Assembly (NCBI RefSeq): GCF_947504215.1
Contig: NZ_CANNGO010000016.1
Coordinates: 1 to 64,000 of the forward strand
Length of the DNA: 64,000 nucleotides
Origin: an uncultured Ruegeria sp.
GTDB taxonomy: Bacteria > Pseudomonadota > Alphaproteobacteria > Rhodobacterales > Rhodobacteraceae
Reading direction: 5' to 3'
Shown: in pieces, positions 45,628 through 55,854 of the stretch
Layout of the letters: every line of letters begins with the position of its first letter
Position numbering within the stretch: the stretch's first letter is position 1
The notes under the pieces: generated by a model
Databases searched by the model: none
Told to the model about the DNA's origin: nothing
What the model saw: the letters and a program-made list of their open reading frames with translations, nothing else
Position numbers and translations under genes: made by a program

Positions 45628-48600
45628 ATGAAGGCTCCGAACCACGTTACAGTCGGCGGCGCCCCTGAAGGGTTTGACGCACAGCTTGTGCTGAACGAAA
45701 TTGCGCGGTCGGGCGCGCCGGTTTGCCACGTGGCCCGCGATGACAAGCGGATGGAGGCAATGCGGGCGGCGTTATCTTTCTTTGCCCCGGATATGCCGGT
45801 CTTCGTGTTTCCCGGTTGGGATTGTCTTCCCTATGATCGTGTCTCACCCAATCCAGATATCTCGGCTGCACGGGTGGCGACTTTGGCCGCGCTGGTGCAT
45901 CAAATGCCGCAGAAGTTCGTTTTGCTGACGACGCTGAACGCGGCGACGCAAAAGATTCCGGCGCGCGATGTTCTGCGGGAAGCGGCATTCACCGCCCGCG
46001 TCAATCATCGCATCAATGAAGGCGCTTTACGAAATTTCCTTGTTCGCATGGGGTTTACCCAAAGCCCAACGGTGATGGAGCCGGGCGACTATGCAATCCG
46101 GGGCGGTATCATCGATATCTTCCCTCCGGGTGAATCGGGACCGGTTCGCCTTGATCTGTTCGGAGATGTTCTGGACGGCGCCCGCCGATTCGATCCCGTC
46201 TCTCAGCGCACGACTGAGAAATTGGATGTGGTCGAACTGGCACCGGTATCCGAGGTTATTCTGGATGAGGCAGCGATCACTCGGTTCCGCCAGAACTACC
46301 GGATCGAATTCGGTGCCGCAGGGACGGATGATCCGCTGTACGAAGCGGTCAGTGCCGGGCGCAAGCATCAGGGTATGGAGCATTGGCTGCCTTTCTTCCA
46401 CGAACAGCTTGAGACTTTGTTCGACTATCTACCGGACGCGACGATTTCCGTCGATGATCAGGTGACGCCAGCGCGGTTGGCGCGGTGGGATAGCATCGAA
46501 GACCAATACGAGACGCGAAAACATGCGCTGGAGAATCGCTCGCGCATGGACACGGTCTATAAACCAACACCGCCCGGCCTGTTGTATCTGGATGACGCGG
46601 CCTGGGATAAGGCGGTGGGCGGCAGGCGGGTTATGCAGTTCAGCCCGTTGCCGCAGGCTAGTGGGCCGGGTGTGATCGATGCAGGCGGGCGGATCGGACG
46701 AAACTTTGCCCCAGAACGCCAACAGGAGAGCATAAGCCTGTTCGGTGCATTGGCCGACCACATCACGAGCAAGTTGGGCAAGGGGCCGGTGCTGATCGCA
46801 TCCTATTCGGAAGGGGCGCGGGAACGGCTGACGGGTTTGATTGAAGATGAAGGTCTGGCAGAGGCGGTTCCGGTCGCTGACGGCACCCGAATTGGCAAGC
46901 GCGGTCTGCATCTGGCCGTCTGGGCGCTGGAACATGGGTTCGAAACCCCGGGTCTGACAGTGATCGCAGAACAGGATGTGCTGGGTGATCGGTTGATCCG
47001 CCAGCCCAAGAAACGCCGCAAGGCCGAGAATTTCCTGACCGAAACTCAGTCCCTCAGCCCTGGTGATTTGGTTGTCCACGTGGATCACGGCATTGGGCGT
47101 TACATGGGTATGGAAGTGGTCACCGCCGCAGGCGCTGCCCACGAATGCCTGCTGCTGGAATATGCTGAAAAATCCAAGCTGTATCTTCCGGTCGAAAACA
47201 TTGAACTGCTATCAAAATACGGCCACGAAGAGGGTCTGTTAGACCGGCTTGGTGGCGGTGCATGGCAGGCCAAGAAAGCCAAGCTGAAAGAGCGTATCCG
47301 CGAGATGGCGGACAAGCTGATCCGCATCGCTGCCGAACGCGCCCTGCGCAAGGCTCCGGTGATGGACCCACCGCCACACGCGTGGGAAGAGTTCAGCGCC
47401 CGGTTCCCCTATCAAGAAACCGACGACCAATTGCGTGCCATCGCCGAGGTGATGGAGGATATGCATTCGGGCGCACCTATGGATCGCCTGATCTGTGGCG
47501 ACGTCGGGTTCGGCAAGACCGAGGTCGCCATGCGCGCGGCCTTTGTGGCCGCGATGTCGGGTGTTCAGGTGGCGGTCATTGCGCCTACGACTCTGTTGGC
47601 GCGGCAACATGCGGCCAGTTTTCGGGAACGTTTCCGGGGCTTCCCAATGGAGGTCCGGCAACTGTCCCGTTTTGTGTCGGCAAAAGATGCGCAACAGACC
47701 CGGGACGGGATGGCGCGGGGCACGGTCGATATCGTGATCGGCACCCACGCGCTGCTGGCCAAGGGAATACGGTTCAACAATCTGGGCCTTCTGATCATTG
47801 ATGAAGAACAGCATTTCGGTGTGGCTCATAAGGAACGGCTCAAGCAATTGCGGTCGGATGTCCACGTGCTGACCCTGACGGCAACGCCGATCCCGCGGAC
47901 GTTGCAACTGTCCCTGACCGGTGTACGCGATTTGTCGATCATCGGCACGCCGCCCATCGACCGGCTAGCGATCCGAACCTATGTCAGTGAGTTCGATACG
48001 GTGACGATACGCGAGGCGCTGCTGCGGGAACACTATCGCGGCGGGCAGAGCTTCTACGTTGTCCCACGCATCTCGGACCTGCCCGAGATCGAGGAATTCC
48101 TGAAAGAACAACTGCCCGAGCTGACGTATATGGTCGCCCATGGGCAGATGGCCGCGGGTGAGCTCGATGATCGGATGAACGCCTTTTACGATGGGAAATA
48201 CGATGTCCTGCTGGCCACAACGATTGTGGAAAGCGGCTTGGATATTCCCACTGCCAATACGATGGTCGTGCACCGCGCCGATATGTTTGGCTTGGCGCAA
48301 CTTTATCAGATCAGGGGTCGCGTTGGGCGGTCCAAGACCCGCGCTTACGCCTATCTGACCACAAAGCCGCGCAAGAAGCTGACCGATACGGCCGAAAAAC
48401 GTCTGCGCGTTTTGGGTTCGCTGGACACGTTGGGGGCAGGGTTCACGCTGGCTTCGCAGGATCTGGATATTCGTGGTGCCGGAAACTTGTTGGGTGAAGA
48501 ACAGTCCGGTCAGATGCGTGATGTGGGATACGAGCTGTATCAATCGATGCTGGAAGAGGCAATTGCCAAGATCAAGGCGGGTGAGATGGAGGGTCTCAGC

Positions 48601-49083
48601 GAGGCCGACGATCAGTGGGCACCGCAGATCAATCTGGGTGTGCCGGTTCTGATCCCCGAAGACTATGTGCCCGATCTGGACGTGCGGCTAGGGCTGTATC
48701 GTCGCCTGTCATCGCTGTCCACCAAGGTCGAGCTGGAAGGTTTTGCTGCCGAGCTGATTGACCGTTTTGGCAGTCTGCCGAAAGAGGTGAATACGCTGAT
48801 GCTGGTGGTGCGGATCAAGGCGATGTGCAAGCGGGCGGGCATTGCCAAGTTGGACGGCGGGCCGAAGGGGGCCACGATCCAGTTTCACAATGATAAATTC
48901 GCCTCACCTCAGGGGTTGGTGGAATTCATTCAGGCCCAGCGCGGCCTCGCCAAGGTCAAGGACAACAAGATCGTCGTGCGTCGGGATTGGAAAAAGGACA
49001 GCGACAAGATCAAAGGTGCCTTTGCCATCGCACGGGATCTGGCAGAAAAAGTGGTGGCCCAGAAGAAAAAGGCCAAAGCCTAG
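45628..49083 (+). CDS. mfd: transcription-repair coupling factor
   Basis: A 1151-residue translocase that removes stalled RNA polymerase and recruits UvrA. The N-terminal UvrB-like region, the RNA-polymerase-interacting CarD-like domain ([20 protein letters not shown]), the RecG-type helicase with [11 protein letters not shown] near residue 625 and DEEQ near 725, and a C-terminal TRCF domain are all present. Length is normal. The TAG stop interlocks with the convergent SH3-like gene (CTAG). Confidence 0.97.
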   Translation: MKAPNHVTVGGAPEGFDAQLVLNEIARSGAPVCHVARDDKRMEAMRAALSFFAPDMPVFVFPGWDCLPYDRVSPNPDISAARVATLAALVHQMPQKFVLLTTLNAATQKIPARDVLREAAFTARVNHRINEGALRNFLVRMGFTQSPTVMEPGDYAIRGGIIDIFPPGESGPVRLDLFGDVLDGARRFDPVSQRTTEKLDVVELAPVSEVILDEAAITRFRQNYRIEFGAAGTDDPLYEAVSAGRKHQGMEHWLPFFHEQLETLFDYLPDATISVDDQVTPARLARWDSIEDQYETRKHALENRSRMDTVYKPTPPGLLYLDDAAWDKAVGGRRVMQFSPLPQASGPGVIDAGGRIGRNFAPERQQESISLFGALADHITSKLGKGPVLIASYSEGARERLTGLIEDEGLAEAVPVADGTRIGKRGLHLAVWALEHGFETPGLTVIAEQDVLGDRLIRQPKKRRKAENFLTETQSLSPGDLVVHVDHGIGRYMGMEVVTAAGAAHECLLLEYAEKSKLYLPVENIELLSKYGHEEGLLDRLGGGAWQAKKAKLKERIREMADKLIRIAAERALRKAPVMDPPPHAWEEFSARFPYQETDDQLRAIAEVMEDMHSGAPMDRLICGDVGFGKTEVAMRAAFVAAMSGVQVAVIAPTTLLARQHAASFRERFRGFPMEVRQLSRFVSAKDAQQTRDGMARGTVDIVIGTHALLAKGIRFNNLGLLIIDEEQHFGVAHKERLKQLRSDVHVLTLTATPIPRTLQLSLTGVRDLSIIGTPPIDRLAIRTYVSEFDTVTIREALLREHYRGGQSFYVVPRISDLPEIEEFLKEQLPELTYMVAHGQMAAGELDDRMNAFYDGKYDVLLATTIVESGLDIPTANTMVVHRADMFGLAQLYQIRGRVGRSKTRAYAYLTTKPRKKLTDTAEKRLRVLGSLDTLGAGFTLASQDLDIRGAGNLLGEEQSGQMRDVGYELYQSMLEEAIAKIKAGEMEGLSEADDQWAPQINLGVPVLIPEDYVPDLDVRLGLYRRLSSLSTKVELEGFAAELIDRFGSLPKEVNTLMLVVRIKAMCKRAGIAKLDGGPKGATIQFHNDKFASPQGLVEFIQAQRGLAKVKDNKIVVRRDWKKDSDKIKGAFAIARDLAEKVVAQKKKAKA

Positions 49084-49757
49084 TCGCCCGAGACAAACGT
49101 GCACAATTGCCAGTTGCCGTCATTGGATTTGACCAGCGCGGCACGGTGGCCGACCATGGACCACAAAAAGTCACTGTGCATATGACCAACGGTGCCATCC
49201 GTCAGGCGCACTGATTGGTATTCAGCCCCATCCTGATAGTCCGGGACAAAAACAACTTCATGGCTGATCAGCCCGAGTATAGCCCCACCACGCGAAGGTT
49301 CCCGGCGCAAAGTGACCTTCTCGCCGGTGATGAAATAGGCGGTGAACGGGTCAAGGGATGCGGGCAGACTGATCTGCCATTGATGCGGCATCCAGAATTC
49401 ACCCTGATCGTCGAAGTAACCAGGTTGCGACAGCGTATCCTGCAATGCGACCCAGTAGCTTTCACGCATCTCATCGGCCTGATCGCGAAGCTCTTCAGAA
49501 AGTTTTTCGGGATCTACCGTCAGGTTTTCGCGGAGTTCTTCGGGGCCACCGTCGCCGCCATGGCTGAGATAGATATCAGGGCAGGCGCTGGCCACGACAG
49601 CCTCGGTATCGCGCGCGGTGATCTTGGCCAGAAGGTCGTCGCGAAAGGCAACAAGTGCGGGGTCACGACCGGCCTGATCAACGGGTGGAAAAGACTGACG
49701 ATCAGCTAAAGCCGGACCGCAGACCAAAGCGGCCAGTAGGGCAGACAGGTACTTCAT
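49080..49757 (-). CDS. exported SH3-like domain protein
   Basis: A 225-residue protein with signal peptide MKYLSALLAALVCGPALA. The C-terminal half (about 140-200) has a bacterial SH3 pattern: FITGEKVTLRREPSRGGAILGLISHEVVFVPDYQ, YQSVRLTDGTVGHMHSDFLWS. Such domains bind peptidoglycan or interact with other proteins. Its start overlaps the TPR gene stop by four bases, so the two are cotranscribed. Confidence 0.75.
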   Translation of the reverse strand: MKYLSALLAALVCGPALADRQSFPPVDQAGRDPALVAFRDDLLAKITARDTEAVVASACPDIYLSHGGDGGPEELRENLTVDPEKLSEELRDQADEMRESYWVALQDTLSQPGYFDDQGEFWMPHQWQISLPASLDPFTAYFITGEKVTLRREPSRGGAILGLISHEVVFVPDYQDGAEYQSVRLTDGTVGHMHSDFLWSMVGHRAALVKSNDGNWQLCTFVSGD

Positions 49758-51418
49758 TCGGCAGCCTTCATTGCGGCTTGCGCACAGAAACAGGAAGCGC
49801 CAACAGCTCGGTCAGCGCGTGCCAGCGCAAGGTCCAAGCGCTGTTTAATCTGTTTTATTTCAATGCCCTCACCGCGTGCCTTCAGGCAATCATGTAAACC
49901 TTTCAGGCTCCAGACATTGTCAGGATGTATAGACGCACGGCTAAGGGTTCCGCCCAGTCCCAGATCCTCGCGATAAACGGCCTCGGCCTCGGCTACATGA
50001 CCTTGTTCGAACAACAGCGCCCCAAGCGCGTGACGCGTTGGTTGCATCCAGCCCCAGGGCTCGTCGTATGGCAAGGTGTCGTCCAGCTCGACCGAGCGGC
50101 GCAGATGAGTGTAGGCTGCATCATAGTTCCGTTTGCGATATTCGATCTCGCCCCGCAGCATTTCGCGCGCGATTTCAAGCAGATCAATGACGCGGTTATT
50201 GTGCAGCAGGCGTGAGTCAGGCACCCTCGACATGGCCGCCAGAAATTCTTGCTCCTCCGCTTCCGCCTGCGCCACCTGATCCGTGGCGGCAAAGGCAATG
50301 GCGCGTGCGTAGTGGATTGTCGCAGTCAGGGTGCAATACAATTCGGGGTCCGACGGCAACCCCAACGCCTTAGCCTCATCCCAGCGGCCAAAGCGGATCA
50401 GGATATGCGGACCCATGGACATGTAGCTTTCGAAAAAATCTGCCATCGGTGGGCTTTCGATGCGCAGCATGTCCTCGGGGGTGGTGTCCCAAAGGCCCTG
50501 ATTGGCCCGTAAGGCCGGTTCCATCTGGCCAAGAAACAGCGCACCGTAGATGGTAAAATGGTAATCATGCTGGCGATAGCCAGTGTAGATGTTGAAGGCA
50601 CCTTCGCGTTCGTAATACTTCAGATCGGCTTCGGTCGCCTTTTCATTCCAATGCACAACGTTGTGGTAATGCCCACACAGCACATCGATATGAGTGGGCA
50701 TGTGAACCAGATGCCCAGCGTCGGGCACCATTGTCCGCAGCACATCCCCGGCCTTGAGCGCCTTTTCCGGAGTTGGCGACATCTCCATCAAGTGAACATA
50801 AAGGTGCAGCAGCCCGGGATGTGACATGGCGGCCGGATCATTGGTCATGGCCCACTCAAGCGTCTCTTGCGCCTCGAGCGTGGCGGCGCCTTTAGCGGGT
50901 TGACCGCTTTTCAGGTCCCACATCTGCCAGGGGGTGAGGTTCAGCAACGCTTCGACAAAAACAGTGCGCAAGTCCAGGTGATCAGGATGCGCGGCGAATG
51001 TCGCACGCATGCTATCCGCGAAATCGTGATCCCATTTGTGCATATCCGGGGTTGGTTCACGCTGAGGGTATCGGGCGGGTAGGGCGCGGATCAGGGCTTG
51101 TTCTACATCGGTGCACCCCTCCATATGCGCCAGTGCCTTTTGGGCAGCGTCATAGGCCAACGCCAATGCCTTTTGTTTCCCACGGTCATCCTGCAGATCC
51201 CAGGGCAGGTTGTAATTCGGACCTGCCGCGTAGGCGACGCCCCAATGGGCCATGGCACATTCCGGGTCAAATTCTGCTGCGCGCTTAAAGCAGACTACGG
51301 CTTCTTCATGGTTATAGCCGTATGTCCAGTTCAGCCCCCGATCGAACCAGACCTGTGCTTCGGGCGACGTGGTTGTGACAGGACAGGAATAGGTGCCCAG
51401 ATCGTAATAATCGCTCAT
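49754..51418 (-). CDS. tetratricopeptide-repeat protein
   Basis: A 554-residue soluble protein. Helical repeat units are visible: WTYGYNHEEAVVCFKRAAEFDPECAMAHWGVAYA near the start, and RNYDAAYTHLRRSVELD and HVAEAEAVYREDLGLGG near the end. There is no signal peptide. Function is unknown; the family acts as a scaffold for protein complexes. The ATG at 51418 (MSDYYDLGTY) is used because the longer frame to 51499 has no TPR character. It precedes the SH3-like gene with a four-base overlap. Confidence 0.82.
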   Translation of the reverse strand: MSDYYDLGTYSCPVTTTSPEAQVWFDRGLNWTYGYNHEEAVVCFKRAAEFDPECAMAHWGVAYAAGPNYNLPWDLQDDRGKQKALALAYDAAQKALAHMEGCTDVEQALIRALPARYPQREPTPDMHKWDHDFADSMRATFAAHPDHLDLRTVFVEALLNLTPWQMWDLKSGQPAKGAATLEAQETLEWAMTNDPAAMSHPGLLHLYVHLMEMSPTPEKALKAGDVLRTMVPDAGHLVHMPTHIDVLCGHYHNVVHWNEKATEADLKYYEREGAFNIYTGYRQHDYHFTIYGALFLGQMEPALRANQGLWDTTPEDMLRIESPPMADFFESYMSMGPHILIRFGRWDEAKALGLPSDPELYCTLTATIHYARAIAFAATDQVAQAEAEEQEFLAAMSRVPDSRLLHNNRVIDLLEIAREMLRGEIEYRKRNYDAAYTHLRRSVELDDTLPYDEPWGWMQPTRHALGALLFEQGHVAEAEAVYREDLGLGGTLSRASIHPDNVWSLKGLHDCLKARGEGIEIKQIKQRLDLALARADRAVGASCFCAQAAMKAAE

Positions 51419-51476
51419 TGAATGACTCCCCTCGGCTTGGTGATGAGAGTAGCGCGATTCAGTCGCGCAGCACAAT

Positions 51477-52685
51477 TCAGGCAGGCAATCTGTCTTCAAT
51501 CCGTCCCATATGGACCATCAGCCCAAAAGCAATGATGCACATAGTCAGGATGCCCATCGTCAGTGGTGTCAAAGACCCGTCGAACAACAAGCCGATAGGG
51601 GCTGCAATGGCAGCGGCCAGTACAGTTGAAATCGATCCGATGACCGAAGCGGCCATGCCTGCGATATGGCCCATCGGCTCCATCGCGATGGCATTCAGAT
51701 TGCCCAGTGTTACGCCGGCCATAAAAAATACCATGGTCTGCCAGAAGACAAACAGCGCAAATGAGGCGTCAGGCGAAAGCTGCGTAGCGCTTAGGGCCAT
51801 AACGGAGGCGGTAATCAGGATTTGTCCCCCCAGCGCCCATGTCACCATCCGGCGCATGCCAACGCGCACAACAAGGGCTGCGTTGAGCAAGCTGGCTGAC
51901 CCGGACATCAGCGCAACGAAACCAAACCAGAACGGAAAGCTATCGGCGCGGTCATGGATTACGTCATAAACCGGCTGAACCATAGTCAGCATGGTGAACA
52001 ACACCCCCATACACAGGGTCTGAACCATAATCGAAAGGCGGACGGTCGGATGAGAAAACATCTCTTTCGTAGCAGAGATCATCAGCGGCAGCCGGATCGG
52101 ACGACGGTTTTCGCGGGCCAAAGACTCCGGCAGGCGGACACCCATCCAAGAGATGATGACCAGTGCAAACAGAATGAACGATACAAAAATCCCACGCCAA
52201 CCGAACAACGCGATCACACCTGCGCCCAGCATCGGAGCGGCTGCAGGCACCAACGTGAAGATCATCATCGCAATCGAAATGATCCGCGCCATTTCCCGGC
52301 CCGAATACAAGTCTCGAATGATCGCCATCGCCACCACGCGCGGACCGGCGGCGCCCAGCCCCTGAACCACGCGTGCGATCAATACCAATTCCAACGATGA
52401 ACTCGCCCAGGCAACGGCAGAAGCCGTGACATAAAGCGCCGCGCCGCCGTATATAACCGGCTTACGCCCGATTGCATCGGACAAAGGGCCAGTAAAGAAC
52501 GTACCAATCCCCATGCCCAACACAAATGAGGTTAGGATCAGTTGCGCCCGGTTGATGTCATCCGGGCTTAGCTGCGCGCCGATTTCGGGCAGGGCGGGCA
52601 GCATTGAATCAATCGAAAATGCAATGGTGGCGAACATCATTGCGATCAATGCAATGAACTCCGCCTTGGACATGCGGTTGGCCAT
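51477..52685 (-). CDS. Bcr/CflA-type MFS drug-resistance transporter
   Basis: A 402-residue transporter with twelve helices. The first helix block (FIALIAMMFATIAFSIDSMLPALPEIG) and GPLSDAIGRKPVIYGG (motif A) match the Bcr/CflA family of proton-driven drug exporters. Substrate is unknown, and drug resistance is only a family expectation. It is 58 bp upstream of the TPR gene on the same strand. Confidence 0.9.
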   Translation of the reverse strand: MANRMSKAEFIALIAMMFATIAFSIDSMLPALPEIGAQLSPDDINRAQLILTSFVLGMGIGTFFTGPLSDAIGRKPVIYGGAALYVTASAVAWASSSLELVLIARVVQGLGAAGPRVVAMAIIRDLYSGREMARIISIAMMIFTLVPAAAPMLGAGVIALFGWRGIFVSFILFALVIISWMGVRLPESLARENRRPIRLPLMISATKEMFSHPTVRLSIMVQTLCMGVLFTMLTMVQPVYDVIHDRADSFPFWFGFVALMSGSASLLNAALVVRVGMRRMVTWALGGQILITASVMALSATQLSPDASFALFVFWQTMVFFMAGVTLGNLNAIAMEPMGHIAGMAASVIGSISTVLAAAIAAPIGLLFDGSLTPLTMGILTMCIIAFGLMVHMGRIEDRLPA

Positions 52686-52761
52686 GAAGGTCTCCTAACC
52701 CGTTCGCGCTATCACGGCGGATCGGGTTGCGCCAGACCGGAAATTTGCACAGACCTATGTG

Positions 52762-53421
52762 CTATTCTGCAGGGGAAGCCTCAAGTTGAGACATGATCTC
52801 CTCGATAACTTTTGCCCACATTTCAGGCGGTTGTGCGCCCGGAACGGCGTGCTGATTGGCCACGATGAACGTCGGGACCGAGCTGACGCCCATTTCCCGT
52901 GAATGGGTATCGCGCTGGCTCATGTCTTGGCGGTCGGCGTCTGATTTAAGCAGTTTCATGACCACGGCTGCATCCATTCCGGCACCGTCAGCGACATCTG
53001 CCAGCACCTCGGGGTCGCCAATGTCGCGGGCCTGAACGAAATAGGCATCGAACAACCCATCAACGACGTCGTTTTGCTTGCCTTCAATACCAGCCCAATG
53101 GATCAGTCGGTGCGCGTCCAGCGTATTGGGCGTGCGTTTCATACCTTCAAAATCGATCTTCAAACCGGCGTTTTCGGCGTGTTCAACCACGGGCGCATAG
53201 GCGCGTACCGCACCTTCCTTGCCGCCGAACTTGCGTTCCAGATATTCACGGCGATCCATGCCCGCATCCGGCATGTCCGGGTTCAGCTGAAATGGGTGCC
53301 ATTCGATAACAAAGGGATGATCCGGAACGGCGGCCAGCGCTTTGTCCAGATGGGTTTTGCCGATATAGCACCATGGGCAGATCGGATCGGATAGGATATC
53401 GAGCTTGACGGTCTGGGTCAT
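52762..53421 (-). CDS. DsbA-family oxidoreductase (FrnE-like)
   Basis: A 219-residue thioredoxin-fold protein with redox motif CPWC in SDPICPWCYIGKTHLDKA. The long helical insertion between the motif and VSSVPTFIVANQHAVPGAQPPE is typical of FrnE. No signal peptide is seen, so it is cytoplasmic. The start overlaps the acyl-CoA ligase gene stop by four bases. Confidence 0.9.
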   Translation of the reverse strand: MTQTVKLDILSDPICPWCYIGKTHLDKALAAVPDHPFVIEWHPFQLNPDMPDAGMDRREYLERKFGGKEGAVRAYAPVVEHAENAGLKIDFEGMKRTPNTLDAHRLIHWAGIEGKQNDVVDGLFDAYFVQARDIGDPEVLADVADGAGMDAAVVMKLLKSDADRQDMSQRDTHSREMGVSSVPTFIVANQHAVPGAQPPEMWAKVIEEIMSQLEASPAE

Positions 53422-54935
53422 TCGGTAGACGCCTTGAAATAGGCCGGCAGGGCGCGGCGCAGGAGCTTGCCGTTGCCACCACTGGGCAATTCGGTCAGAT
53501 GAACAAAGGCGCGCGGCTGTTTGTACCGGGCCAGATTGGCCTCCACATAGGTCCGTAACGCGTCTTCGTCCAGCTTTTTGGGCCCGGTGTAGAAGGCGGC
53601 TATCACAAATGTGTTCTCTTTGACCTCGACCGCTGCCGCGCCAACCTGCGTGATACCGGGAAAGCGCGACAAGACGGATTCAACCTCAACCGGTGAGACG
53701 CGGTAGCCACCCGCATTCATCATGTCGTCATCGCGACCCAGATAGGTGATCTGCCCGTCGACGGCCATTGCACCCTGATCGCCGGTCAGGAACCAGTCGC
53801 CCAGCATCCGGGCCTGCGCCTCGTCAGGGGCGTTGAGATAGGTCAACATCAGCCCCGGATCGGACCGGTGGATGGCGATGGTTCCTTCCTGACCTTGTGG
53901 CATGGGACCGTCCGGCCCGAGAATGGCGATGCGGCGCCCCGGTTGCGGTTGCCCCAGCGCCTCACCGCGCGCCGGATGTGCTGGACTGGACGAGATGAAG
54001 GTCGAACATTCGGACATGCCATAGGCTTCATAAAGCTCGGTTCCGGTGGCCTGTTGCCAGTGTTCGTGCAAATGACGAGACAGTTTTTCACCCGCGCAGA
54101 GGCCGTGGCGCAGGTCTGGTAGATCAATCTCCTCTGAGTGTGAGAGCAACTTGCGATAGACGCCGGGCGCTGCGGCAAAAATTGTAGCGCGGTGCTGGCG
54201 CAGCAAGGCGGGCAGTGCAAAGATGTCGGTGCCTGGTTCAGGGATCAGAGCCGTTGCACCGATGGTCCACGGATCCATTAGACCGGTGCCCAGCGTATAG
54301 GTCCAATTGAACGCACCCGCATGGCACAGCCGGTCGTCTTCCCGCAGGCTGTACCAACCGTCCACCATCATCTGTCGCCCCCAGATGGCACGGTGCGCAT
54401 GGGCCACGGCGCGCGGCTTTCCAGAAGTTCCAGAGGTATAGACCACATAGGCCAACCGCTCAGGATCACCCATGGCATAGTCAGCAGGAGGCAGACCTCG
54501 CATGGCGGTCAGCTCGGTCAGGTCGATTTGCCAGGGGTGCGACGCGCAGGCGACTGTAGGGTCTCGTAGAACAGCCGCAGGTGACAGATCTTCGATCATG
54601 TGCGCGGTCTCGGGTTCCGTCAGTTGCGATGAAGTCGGCACGGGCACAATGCCAACGGCGATAGCGCCCAGATAGGCGATTGGAAAGTCTACCGTATTCC
54701 CTAAGCGCATCAGAACGATGTCTCCGGGTTTCAGTCCGGTCCGCAGCAAGCCTGTTCCGGTTCCCAGAATGGCTGTTTGTAGTTCGCGATACGTCCAGTC
54801 GATGGCGCCGTCCGTACCAAGTACCGACAACGCGGTCTTGGCTGCGCTCCGGTCTGCCCGTCGCAAGACATGTGCGGCCAGATTAAAGGGCGAAGGGCAG
54901 GGCGGCGGCGGTCCTTGATCGAAGATCGACAACAT
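53418..54935 (-). CDS. acyl-CoA/aryl-CoA ligase, AMP-binding
   Basis: A 505-residue ligase. The P-loop VVYTSGTSGKPRAV, A5 motif YEAYGMSECSTF and A7 GDWFLTGDQGAM are present, and the C-terminal catalytic lysine is in PSGGNGKLLRR. It activates a carboxylic acid as CoA thioester; the benzoate/aminobenzoate or medium-chain fatty-acid type is plausible. It is divergent from an XRE-cupin regulator, the usual controller of such genes. Confidence 0.9.
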   Translation of the reverse strand: MLSIFDQGPPPPCPSPFNLAAHVLRRADRSAAKTALSVLGTDGAIDWTYRELQTAILGTGTGLLRTGLKPGDIVLMRLGNTVDFPIAYLGAIAVGIVPVPTSSQLTEPETAHMIEDLSPAAVLRDPTVACASHPWQIDLTELTAMRGLPPADYAMGDPERLAYVVYTSGTSGKPRAVAHAHRAIWGRQMMVDGWYSLREDDRLCHAGAFNWTYTLGTGLMDPWTIGATALIPEPGTDIFALPALLRQHRATIFAAAPGVYRKLLSHSEEIDLPDLRHGLCAGEKLSRHLHEHWQQATGTELYEAYGMSECSTFISSSPAHPARGEALGQPQPGRRIAILGPDGPMPQGQEGTIAIHRSDPGLMLTYLNAPDEAQARMLGDWFLTGDQGAMAVDGQITYLGRDDDMMNAGGYRVSPVEVESVLSRFPGITQVGAAAVEVKENTFVIAAFYTGPKKLDEDALRTYVEANLARYKQPRAFVHLTELPSGGNGKLLRRALPAYFKASTE

Positions 54936-54964
54936 GACGACTGGCTATCGCGGTGCATGGCGCG

Positions 54965-54993
54965 TTGCAAGCACGGTTGGCTGGCCCTATAGA
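54965..54993 (+). promoter_or_regulatory. sigma70-type promoter of the XRE-cupin gene
   Basis: TTGCAA (54965-54970) and TATAGA (54988-54993) are 17 bp apart. A start 7 bases downstream falls near 55000, at or next to the ATG at 55001, so a leaderless or near-leaderless mRNA is predicted. Confidence 0.55.
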
Positions 54994-55000
54994 AAGGCAT

Positions 55001-55624
55001 ATGAGTACCCAAGATCCCAAATCCCTTATCCGTATTGCCCGTGACGCAGGCGATCATTCGGAACTCGAACCGCTGGACCTTGGCGCAAGAGTGCGAGAGC
55101 TGCGCAAAGCGCGGAAATGGACGTTGGAACAGGCGGCCAGTCAAGCAGGGCTTGCGCGGTCAACGCTCAGCAAGATCGAGAATGGGCAAATGTCGCCTAC
55201 TTATGATGCGCTCAAAAAGCTGGCGATCGGGCTCGAGATTTCGGTGCCGCAGCTTTTCACGCCGCCTCAGCGGGATCAGGTGATCGGGCGTATGGCCGTT
55301 ACCCGAATGGGCGAAGGCGCTGCCCATGCCACTGCGACCTACGAGCATGAATTGCTGGCTGAAACACTGACAAAAAAGCAGATGCTGCCATATCGGGCCC
55401 GCGTTCGTTCACGATCAATGGACGAATTCGAAGGCTGGGTACGCCATGACGGCGAAGAGTTCATGTATGTGTTGACCGGCGTTGTTCGCCTGTACACAGA
55501 ATTCTATGAACCGGTAGAAATGCGCCGCGGGGACAGTGCCTACTACGATGGCAGTATGGGGCATAACGTGATTTCGGTCAGCGATGAGGATGCGACCATC
55601 CTTTGGGTTACATCACTGTCCTAA
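55001..55624 (+). CDS. XRE-family regulator with cupin domain
   Basis: A 207-residue regulator. HTH at about 25-80 (LGARVRELRKARKWTLEQAASQAGLARSTLSKIENG) and a cupin domain at about 120-205 (YRARVRSRSMDEFEGWVRHDGEEFMYVL, MRRGDSAYYDGSMGHN). Such proteins sense a small metabolite and often control an adjacent CoA ligase, which here is the divergent gene at 53418-54935. The ATG at 55001 has AGAAAGG just upstream, though the promoter position suggests it might not be transcribed. Confidence 0.92.
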   Translation: MSTQDPKSLIRIARDAGDHSELEPLDLGARVRELRKARKWTLEQAASQAGLARSTLSKIENGQMSPTYDALKKLAIGLEISVPQLFTPPQRDQVIGRMAVTRMGEGAAHATATYEHELLAETLTKKQMLPYRARVRSRSMDEFEGWVRHDGEEFMYVLTGVVRLYTEFYEPVEMRRGDSAYYDGSMGHNVISVSDEDATILWVTSLS

Positions 55625-55854
55625 GATGCGTGCACCAGAAGTTCCCGGTTCAGGCGTTCAGTAAACAGAAAATCCTCGACCTCTTCGTGGGCCTCGTTGA
55701 CCGTCAGATGGTGGCGTTCGGCAAGATAGGCTTCGAACCGTTTACGATCCTTGCAAACACGCATCATGTCCTGGTCGCGCAGGTTCGGAAAACGGCGTTT
55801 CGCGCGCTCATAGGTCGCGCCCCAGTCTTTTGTGATATCTGTCCAGTTCAGCAT
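55621..55854 (-). CDS. CsbD-like small stress protein
   Basis: A 77-residue hydrophilic protein. The pattern WTDITKDWGATYERAKRRFPNLRDQDMMRVCKDRKRFEAYLAERHHLTVNEAHEEVEDFL parallels the CsbD/YjbJ family of general stress proteins (W-x-I-x-x-W, a K-rich helix, DQD, then helix ending with VEDF). The similarity is a pattern match only. The TAG stop is interlocked with the upstream regulator (CTAA). Confidence 0.6.
   Translation of the reverse strand: MLNWTDITKDWGATYERAKRRFPNLRDQDMMRVCKDRKRFEAYLAERHHLTVNEAHEEVEDFLFTERLNRELLVHAS

Noticed and set aside
46429..47142. 237-codon minus-strand open frame inside mfd
   Set aside because: It is a shadow of the conserved mfd coding frame and has no own ribosome site or family motif.
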